Source of the DNA: Sphaerotilus microaerophilus
GTDB taxonomy: Bacteria; Pseudomonadota; Gammaproteobacteria; Burkholderiales; Burkholderiaceae_C
Reading direction: 5' to 3'
DNA: 64,000 bases
Assembly (NCBI RefSeq): GCF_023734135.1
Contig: NZ_AP025730.1
Span: forward strand, 558,001 to 622,000
Shown: piece after piece, positions 56,607-64,000 of the stretch
Numbering within the stretch: the first letter of the stretch is position 1
How the letters are laid out: each line of letters starts with the position of its first letter
Notes under the pieces: generated by a model
Seen by the model: only the letters and a program-made list of their open reading frames with translations
Database searches by the model: none
What the model was told of the DNA's origin: nothing
Program-made: the position numbers and the translations under genes

Positions 56607-56676
56607 CGGTCGGCACGCGCCGCCCTGCAGTCCCGCCTTCCTGCCCCAGCCCTTCCCCCAACTCAAGGAGACCCGC

Positions 56677-59600
56677 ATGCCGTCCAGCGTCCGAGTGCAC
56701 CCCGTCGACCTTTCCTCCGGCAGCGGGCTCCCTGGTGCCGCAGCCGCCTCGCTCGGGCGACTCGCCCGCCTGGGGCGCAGGCTGTGGCTCGGCCTGAGCT
56801 GCGCCGCACTGCTGGCCTGTGGCGGCAGCGGCGGTGCGGCCGATCCGGTCGATCCGCCCAGCGGCTCGCTGGCGGCCTGTGATGCCACGGCCTTCCAGAC
56901 GGTGCTGCATGCCGTGCCCGCCGCGGCCGGCCCGGGCCCCACTCCCACGACGACGCTGACCGTGCACTACCGCCGCCCGGCGGGCGACTACAGCGGCTGG
57001 CAACTGCACAGCTGGGGTGCGGCGGCCGACCCGGGCTGGAACGCCGGGCACAACGCCGCCGGCAACGACGCCTTCGGTGCCATCTACCAGGTGCCGCTCA
57101 CTGCCGGCAGCGGCGCGGTCGGCTACGTCTTTCACCAGGGTGACACCAAGGACCACGGCGGCGCCGACCAGTCCTACACGCTCAGGAGTGGCGCCAACGA
57201 GATCTGGCGCATCCAGGGAGATGCGGCCACCTACACCCGAAACCCGCTGACGGCCGGTACCCCGGACCTCACCACGGTGCGTGTGCACTACAAGCGCTAC
57301 GACGCCAACTACGACGTCTGGGGCCTGCACCTGTGGGCCGGCAGTGGCCTGGACCTGAGCGGGCTGAAGCCGGGCGTGACCATCGAACAGTGGGCTGCGC
57401 CGGTCGCGTTGTCGGACATGAACGGCTACGGCGTGGGCGCCAGCGAGGTCGTGTTCGACCTGCCGGTGCTCAATCCGAAGGCCGATGCGGCCCGCACGGC
57501 GCTGGAGTTCATCCTCCACGGTACCGCGGCCAACCCGGCCGGCGGCACCGACAACAAGGACGGTTGGACCAGCAACATCCGGGTCGACTACGCCGCGCTG
57601 AGCATCGCCGGGGGCGTTGGCGAGATCTGGCTGGTCCAGGGCGACCCGACGGTCTACACCGCGGCTCCGGACCTGCGCAGCGCCTCCACCGGCGATGCGC
57701 GGGCGCACTGGCTGACCGGGCGGCTGATCCAGTGGCCGCAGGTCGACGCCGGCGGCGTGTTCAAGCTCTATCACTCGGCCACCGGGCAGATCCGGGCGGC
57801 CAGGGACGGCACGGTCAGCGGTGCCGATGGCGCGCTGACACTCGATGCCAACGCCGTGGCCGTGCCGGCGTCGGCTGCCGCACGCTTCAAGTTCGTGGCC
57901 CCGGGCGTGGTGCTCGCCGTGCGCGACGACGACCTCGCCCGGCTCAAGGCCCTGCACGCCAGCCAGCTGGTGGTGGTGCAGGAGTCCGCCAGCGGTCAGG
58001 TCCAGAACGCCTCCACCGCGCAGGTGGCCGGTGCACTCGACGACCTGTACGCCGCCGCCGCCGACGTGACCGACCTGGGCGTGCGCGCCGGCGCCAGCGC
58101 GACTACCTTCAAGCTCTGGGCGCCGACCGCCCGCAACGTGTCCGTCTGCGTGTACGACAGCGGCAGTGGCAACGCCGTGGCCAGCGAAGCCATGGCGGCC
58201 GACCCGGCCACCGGCGTGTGGACCCTGCGCCAGGGCACGGACCTCGGCGGCAAGTACTACAAGTACGCGGTCGAGGTGTTCGTGCGGGGTGTCGGCGTGG
58301 TGCGCAACCTCGTCACCGACCCCTACTCGGTGAGCCTGACGAGCGACTCGAGGCGCAGCTATGTTGCCAGCCTCGACAGCGCGGCCCTCAAGCCGGCCGG
58401 CTGGGATGCCCACACCGCGCCGGCCACGGTCGCCGACCCGGTGGACATGACCATCTACGAGCTGCACGTGCGCGACTTCTCTGCCACCGACCCCACGGTG
58501 CCGGCCGCGCAGCGTGGCAAGTACCTTGCCTTCACGCAGACCGGCTCCAACGGCATGAAGCACCTGAAGGCGCTGGCCGAGGCCGGCCTGACCGACGTGC
58601 ACCTGCTGCCGGTCTTCGACATCGCCACCGTGCCGGAAACCGGCTGCGTCAGCCCCAGTGTCAGCGGCAGCGCCAACTCGGAAACCCAGCAGGCGGCGGT
58701 CAACGCGGTGCGGGACAGCGACTGCTTCAACTGGGGCTACGACCCCTACCACTACAACGCCCCCGAGGGCAGCTACGCCAGCGATGCGGCCGACGGCGCC
58801 CGGCGCGTGCTCGAACTGCGCCAGATGGTGATGGCCCTGCACCAGGCTGGCCTGCGCGTGGGCATGGACGTGGTCTACAACCACACCACCGCCTCCGGCC
58901 AGAAGGAGAAGTCGGTGCTCGACCGCGTGGTGCCCGGCTACTACCACCGGCTCAACGCCACCGGTGGCGTCGAGATGTCCACCTGCTGCGACAACACCGC
59001 CACCGAGCACCTGATGATGGGCAAGCTCATGAGCGACTCGGTGCTGCAGTGGGCCACGCAGTACCGCATCGACTCCTTCCGCTTCGACCTGATGGGCCAC
59101 CAGCCGCGTGCGGTGATGGTGGCGCTCAAGGCCCGCCTGGCCAGCCAGACCGGGCGCGAGGTGCCGCTGCTCGGCGAGGGCTGGAACTTCGGCGAGGTGG
59201 CCAACGGGGCACGCTTCGAGCAGGCCTCGCAGCTCTCCCTCAACGGCAGCGGCATCGGCACCTTCAGCGACCGCGCCCGCGACCACGTGCGCGGCGGCGG
59301 GCCCTTCGACGGCGGCGCCGATCTGGTGAAGAACCAGGGCTACATCAGCGGCCTGTTCTACGACGACAACGGCAGCGGTGCCGGCAAGACCCGCACCCAG
59401 CTGATGTGGTCGGGTGACATCATCAAGGCCGGGCTGGCCGGCTCGATCCGCGATTTCTCGTTCACCACCCACTGGGACGAGGTGAAGACGCTGGAGGCGC
59501 TGGACTACAACGGCCAGCCGACCGGCTACGTCACGGCCCCCCAGGAGGTGGTCAACTACGTCGAGAACCACGACAACCAGACGCTGTTCGACATCAACGC

Positions 59601-60288
59601 CTACAAGCTGCCGGCGGCCACGTCCCGGGAGGACCGCGCCCGCGTGCAGATGCTGGCTGCGGCGATCAATGCCTTCAGCCAGGGCATCGGCTACTACCAC
59701 GCCGGCATCGACACGCTGCGCTCCAAGTCCATGGACCGCAACAGCTACAACTCGGGCGACTGGTTCAACCGCCTGGACTGGAGCTACACCGACAACTTCT
59801 TTGCCACCGGCCTGCCGATGCAGGGCGACAACGGCGACAACTGGTCGGTGATCCGCCCGATCCTGGCCAACGCCGCGATCAAGCCGGGGGGGGCCGAGAT
59901 CGCCCTGGCACGCGACATGTTCCGCGACCTGCTGAAGATCCGCGCCAGCAGCACGCTGCTGCGCCTGCGCAGCGCGGCGGACATCAGGAGCCGGCTGCGC
60001 TTCCACAACACCGGCTCGGCGCAGGTGGAGACGGTGCTGGTCGGGCAGGTGGATGGCAACGCCTACCCCGGCGCCAACTTCAAGGAACTGGTCTACCTGA
60101 TCAACGTGGACAAGACCGCCCGTGACGTCACGATTGCGGCGCTGGCGGGCAAGTCCTACGTCCTGCATCCGGTGCTGGCCTCCGCCACCGCAGCCGACCG
60201 CCGCGCCGCCAACGACGCGCGCTACGACAACGGCACTGGCCGCTTCACCGTGCCCGCGCGCACCGCGGTCGTGTACGTCGCCAATTGA
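56677..60288 (+). CDS. pulA: Pullulanase lipoprotein with two PUD/CBM41 domains
   Basis: 1203 residues; the signal ends at LLACGGSGG (lipobox). Two pullulanase-associated domains (about 85-190, [20 protein letters not shown]; and 205-330, [20 protein letters not shown]) are followed by a CBM48-like segment ([18 protein letters not shown]), then a GH13 barrel with the pullulanase signature [17 protein letters not shown]. Catalytic residues: SFRFDLMG (Asp804), LLGEGWNFG (Glu834), [10 protein letters not shown] (Asp966). It hydrolyses alpha-1,6 links of pullulan and branched dextrins. Its stop codon overlaps the left arm of an inverted-repeat element. Confidence 0.95.
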   Translation: MPSSVRVHPVDLSSGSGLPGAAAASLGRLARLGRRLWLGLSCAALLACGGSGGAADPVDPPSGSLAACDATAFQTVLHAVPAAAGPGPTPTTTLTVHYRRPAGDYSGWQLHSWGAAADPGWNAGHNAAGNDAFGAIYQVPLTAGSGAVGYVFHQGDTKDHGGADQSYTLRSGANEIWRIQGDAATYTRNPLTAGTPDLTTVRVHYKRYDANYDVWGLHLWAGSGLDLSGLKPGVTIEQWAAPVALSDMNGYGVGASEVVFDLPVLNPKADAARTALEFILHGTAANPAGGTDNKDGWTSNIRVDYAALSIAGGVGEIWLVQGDPTVYTAAPDLRSASTGDARAHWLTGRLIQWPQVDAGGVFKLYHSATGQIRAARDGTVSGADGALTLDANAVAVPASAAARFKFVAPGVVLAVRDDDLARLKALHASQLVVVQESASGQVQNASTAQVAGALDDLYAAAADVTDLGVRAGASATTFKLWAPTARNVSVCVYDSGSGNAVASEAMAADPATGVWTLRQGTDLGGKYYKYAVEVFVRGVGVVRNLVTDPYSVSLTSDSRRSYVASLDSAALKPAGWDAHTAPATVADPVDMTIYELHVRDFSATDPTVPAAQRGKYLAFTQTGSNGMKHLKALAEAGLTDVHLLPVFDIATVPETGCVSPSVSGSANSETQQAAVNAVRDSDCFNWGYDPYHYNAPEGSYASDAADGARRVLELRQMVMALHQAGLRVGMDVVYNHTTASGQKEKSVLDRVVPGYYHRLNATGGVEMSTCCDNTATEHLMMGKLMSDSVLQWATQYRIDSFRFDLMGHQPRAVMVALKARLASQTGREVPLLGEGWNFGEVANGARFEQASQLSLNGSGIGTFSDRARDHVRGGGPFDGGADLVKNQGYISGLFYDDNGSGAGKTRTQLMWSGDIIKAGLAGSIRDFSFTTHWDEVKTLEALDYNGQPTGYVTAPQEVVNYVENHDNQTLFDINAYKLPAATSREDRARVQMLAAAINAFSQGIGYYHAGIDTLRSKSMDRNSYNSGDWFNRLDWSYTDNFFATGLPMQGDNGDNWSVIRPILANAAIKPGGAEIALARDMFRDLLKIRASSTLLRLRSAADIRSRLRFHNTGSAQVETVLVGQVDGNAYPGANFKELVYLINVDKTARDVTIAALAGKSYVLHPVLASATAADRRAANDARYDNGTGRFTVPARTAVVYVAN

Positions 60289-60448
60289 GAACCTGTGAAC
60301 GAACCCGCCATGCCCGCTGTCCACGCCCCCAGGCGCCCGCTCTTCGTTGCAAATGCTCGCCATAGCCCGAGCCATGGCTGTGCTCCGCGCCTCGATCGGA
60401 CCCCCGTGGACGCGTCCCTCGGACACGGCCGGTTCATTCACAGGTTCT
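60288..60448. repeat. MITE-like inverted-repeat element between pulA and the second amylase
   Basis: 161 bp bounded by arms AGAACCTGTGAACGAACC (60288-60305) and the complement of AGAACCTGTGAATGAACC (60431-60448), 17 of 18 matching. Inside are further palindromes, such as GCCATAG-CCCGAG-CCATGGC. There is no gene. The left arm supplies the last base of the pulA stop codon, and the right arm ends 28 bp before the next start. It looks like a small non-autonomous mobile element or a structured intergenic repeat. Confidence 0.7.
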
Positions 60449-60476
60449 GAGACTCCTTCCGGACTGCGAGCTTGCC

Positions 60477-62276
60477 GTGTTGAACGCCCCGATTCCCCTC
60501 TCCTCCCAGGCGGCCGCCGTGCTGCCCCTGCGTCGTGCCCGCTGGGCACTCGCCCTGGCGGCGGCGGCCTTGCTGGGGTGTGCTGCGGCACCCCAGGCGC
60601 AGCGATCGGGCTCGCCGGCTGCAGTGGCCGCGCCGGCTGCGGTCAGCGCCCCGGCGCCGGCGCCCCGCCCCCCGGCCAGCGTGCCCGGCAGCTTTGCCGA
60701 CAACCCCATCGTCTACTTCGTCGTCACCGACCGCTTCGCCAACGGCAACCCGGCCAACGACGGCGCCTACGGCCGCCAGCGCGAGAAGGATCCGGCCGCC
60801 GACGTGGGCACCTTCCACGGCGGTGACCTCAAGGGCCTGACCGGCAAGATCCGGGAAGGCTGGTTCAAGCCCCTGGGCGTCAACGCGATCTGGATCACCG
60901 CGCCCTACGAGCAGATCCACGGCTGGGTGGTGGGCGGCAACAAGGAGTTCAGGCACTACGCCTACCACGGCTACTACGCGCTGGACTTCACCGTGCTCGA
61001 CCAGGCCATGGGCACGCCCGAGGAGCTGCGCGAGCTGGTGGACACGGCGCACGCCAATGGCATCCGCATCCTCTTCGACGTGGTGATGAACCACCCGGGC
61101 TACCTGGACATCCAGACGGCGGTGGACCTCAACATCCCGGTGCTCTGGCCACGCGCGCTGGAGCGCGCGACGCTGCAGAACTACCACCGCCAGATCGACT
61201 ACAACAACTTCGAGTTCAAGCAGTGGTGGGGTCGCCCCTGGGTGCGCGCCGGCCTGCCCGGTTACCTGGAAGGTGGGCGCGACGATCTCACCTCGCAGCT
61301 GGCCTACCTGCCCGACTTCCGCACCGACAGCCCCGAGCCCGTCACGCTGCCGCCCTTCCTGAAGAACAAGCCCGGCACGCGCGCAGTGGACCTGCCGAAC
61401 ACGACGGTGCGCGGCTACTTGGTCAAGTGGCTGACCGACTGGGTGCGCGAGTACGGCGTGGACGGATTTCGCGTCGACACCGTCAAGCACGTCGAGCCCG
61501 AGGCCTGGACCGAGCTCAAGCGCGAGGCCACGGCGGCGCTGGCCGAGTGGAAGACGAAGAACCCCGCCAAGAAGATCGACGATGCCCCCTTCTGGATGAC
61601 TGGCGAGTACTGGGGCCACGGCCCCGAGCGCGGCCGGCTGCATGCGGCGGGCTTCGACAACATGATCAACTTCGACTTCCAGGAGCGTGCCAGCCAACTG
61701 GTCAAGGACGGCGCCAGCCCGGACGCGCTGTTCCAGCAGTACGCGACGCTGCAGGCCGGCCAGCCGGCGCAGATGCTCAACTACATCTCCTCGCATGACA
61801 CGAAGCTTTTTGCGCGTGACCGCCTGATCGAGGCCGGCAGCGCTCTGCTGCTCGCGCCCGGCGGCGTGCAGATCTACTACGGCGACGAGACCGCCCGCCC
61901 CGACGGCCCGGTGCCCGGCAGCGACCCGCAGCAATCCACCCGCTCGGACATGAACTGGGCCAGCGCCGACGCCACCGTGCTGGCGCACTGGCGCCGGCTG
62001 GGCGGCTTCCGCGCCCGCCACGTGGCGCTGGCGCGTGGCGAGCACCAGAAGCTGGCGGACGCCCCCTATGCCTTTGCCCGCCTCGACCGCGCCAGCGGCG
62101 ACCGCGTCGTCGTGGCGTTGGGCGTGGCTGCCGGTGCGCGCGTGCCGGTGGGCCAGGCCTTCGCCGATGGCGACACCCTGCGCGACGCCTATAGCGGCCG
62201 CAGCCTGACGGTGAGCGCCGGCCATGTCACCGTCGACGCCGCTGCTCCCGCCGTGCTGCTCGAAGCCGCACCCTGA
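60477..62276 (+). CDS. GH13 MalS-like alpha-amylase lipoprotein
   Basis: 599 residues from a GTG. The signal ends at ALLGC (lipobox, cysteine about 35), then a 35-residue alanine/proline linker. The barrel opens YFVVTDRFANGNPANDGAYG and has FHGGDLKGLTGKI, LFDVVMNHPGYLD, GFRVDTVKHVE (nucleophile Asp334), MTGEYWGHG (Glu377) and ISSHDTKLF (Asp441), then GGVQIYYGDETARP. This sequence style matches the MalS-type periplasmic amylases that release maltohexaose from dextrin ends. No good ribosome binding site is visible. It lies 188 bp after pulA, across the inverted-repeat element. Confidence 0.92.
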   Translation: MLNAPIPLSSQAAAVLPLRRARWALALAAAALLGCAAAPQAQRSGSPAAVAAPAAVSAPAPAPRPPASVPGSFADNPIVYFVVTDRFANGNPANDGAYGRQREKDPAADVGTFHGGDLKGLTGKIREGWFKPLGVNAIWITAPYEQIHGWVVGGNKEFRHYAYHGYYALDFTVLDQAMGTPEELRELVDTAHANGIRILFDVVMNHPGYLDIQTAVDLNIPVLWPRALERATLQNYHRQIDYNNFEFKQWWGRPWVRAGLPGYLEGGRDDLTSQLAYLPDFRTDSPEPVTLPPFLKNKPGTRAVDLPNTTVRGYLVKWLTDWVREYGVDGFRVDTVKHVEPEAWTELKREATAALAEWKTKNPAKKIDDAPFWMTGEYWGHGPERGRLHAAGFDNMINFDFQERASQLVKDGASPDALFQQYATLQAGQPAQMLNYISSHDTKLFARDRLIEAGSALLLAPGGVQIYYGDETARPDGPVPGSDPQQSTRSDMNWASADATVLAHWRRLGGFRARHVALARGEHQKLADAPYAFARLDRASGDRVVVALGVAAGARVPVGQAFADGDTLRDAYSGRSLTVSAGHVTVDAAAPAVLLEAAP

Positions 62277-62312
62277 TCCCATGATCCCAACCCCGCCTTT
62301 CAAGAGCCCGCC

Positions 62313-63452
<1,140 letters not shown>

Positions 63453-63502
63453 GGCTGGTGACCTGCGGCACCAGGCCCAGGCGCGTTCCCCACGGAGATC
63501 CC

Positions 63503-64000
63503 ATGCGTTTCCCGCGCAGCAGCGGCGTGCTGCTCCACCCCACCTCACTGCCCGGCCCGCACGGCTCGGGGGACCTGGGCGCCTCGGCGTACCACTTCGT
63601 CGACTGGCTGGCTGCCGGTGGGCAGGCGCTGTGGCAGATGCTGCCGCTGGGCGGCATTGGCGCGGGCAACTCGCCCTACATGAGCAGCTCGGCCTTTGCC
63701 GGCAACGTGCTGCTGGTGGACCTGGACGAGCTGCAGCGCCGCGGCTGGCTGCTGCCGGGCGAGGTGACGGCGCTGGAGGGCGGCGATGCGCACCGGGTCG
63801 ATTTCGCCACCGTCATCCCCTGGCGGATGGCGCACCTGGCGCGTGCCGCGCAGCGCTTCGCCGGGGCGGGGTCGGCGGCCGACCGCGCCGAGTACGACGC
63901 CTTCTGCGCCGCCCATGCCGACTGGCTGGACGACTACGCGCTGTACATGGCACTGGCCGAGGCCCACCCGGGGCGTGACTGGTGCGACTGGCCGGCGCCG
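63503..64000 (+). CDS. malQ: 4-alpha-glucanotransferase, N-terminal part (runs off the right edge)
   Basis: The frame is open from the ATG at 63503 to the window end, 166 codons. It begins MRFPRSSGVLLHPTSLPGPH followed by GSGDLG, then ALWQMLPLGGIGAGNSPYMSSSAFAGN, the standard start of bacterial amylomaltases (GH77), and continues with YDAFCAAHADWLDDYALYMAL. The enzyme disproportionates maltodextrins in the cytosol, completing the pathway after import. CGGAG lies 6 bases before the start. Function of the missing part cannot be checked. Confidence 0.92.
   Translation, partial: MRFPRSSGVLLHPTSLPGPHGSGDLGASAYHFVDWLAAGGQALWQMLPLGGIGAGNSPYMSSSAFAGNVLLVDLDELQRRGWLLPGEVTALEGGDAHRVDFATVIPWRMAHLARAAQRFAGAGSAADRAEYDAFCAAHADWLDDYALYMALAEAHPGRDWCDWPAP

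Noticed and set aside
56578..60591. 1337-codon minus-strand open frame
   Set aside because: Antisense to the pullulanase; repetitive valine/glycine/histidine-rich translation with no motif.

Overview
The window is GC-rich DNA (mostly above 65% G+C by eye) from a betaproteobacterium. Burkholderiales is the best guess, near the Leptothrix/Sphaerotilus/Rubrivivax group. The evidence is an SAH riboswitch in front of ahcY, a birA-SPOR pair, a betaproteobacterial-type ProQ/FinO protein and a starch/maltodextrin locus built around lamB-malEFG. The placement comes from gene content and style, not from a marker gene. No rRNA, tRNA, CRISPR array or prophage was seen. One complete insertion sequence is present.

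Region 1 (1-12.1 kb) is metabolism. A LysR regulator is divergent from a DUF2917 protein. Four rightward genes follow: DUF350, a GST-like protein, a membrane-anchored spermidine-synthase-like enzyme and a Tat-lipoprotein FAD oxidoreductase. They meet head-on, with a 70 bp overlap, a leftward S-adenosylmethionine-cycle operon: SAH riboswitch-ahcY-tlyA-metF-speD. A PPK2 polyphosphate kinase and a HAD phosphatase come next.

Region 2 (12-27.3 kb) is signalling. One leftward set encodes a hybrid kinase, a REC-HD-GYP protein (c-di-GMP breakdown), an outer-membrane porin and a half-size PstS-like binding protein. A second leftward set encodes a tandem-receiver protein with a degenerate kinase, a REC-GGDEF diguanylate cyclase and a large CHASE-PAS-PAS hybrid kinase. 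A rightward ProQ/FinO RNA-binding protein lies between them.

Region 3 (27.3-40 kb) is housekeeping and miscellany: SPOR protein, birA, a SET-domain methyltransferase, topB, an AEC transporter, a lone PIN protein, a YbaK-like deacylase, DUF1289, a DsbA-like isomerase, an IS1182-type element, an MHS-type MFS transporter, a tiny membrane protein and a UspA protein.

Region 4 (40-64 kb) starts with a 2111-residue thioester-bearing alpha-2-macroglobulin, followed by a starch/maltodextrin locus. A LacI-type regulator and a secreted SHOCT protein precede lamB, malE, malF, malG, a stand-alone pullulanase-associated-domain protein, three secreted GH13 lipoproteins (amylase, pullulanase, MalS-like amylase), malK and the start of malQ. 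Three copies of a GTTGATCGATTCAC element, two at the lamB promoter and one before the SHOCT gene, look like the regulator's operators. The inferred flow is: surface GH13 enzymes cut starch or pullulan, LamB admits the dextrins, MalEFGK imports them and MalQ processes them.
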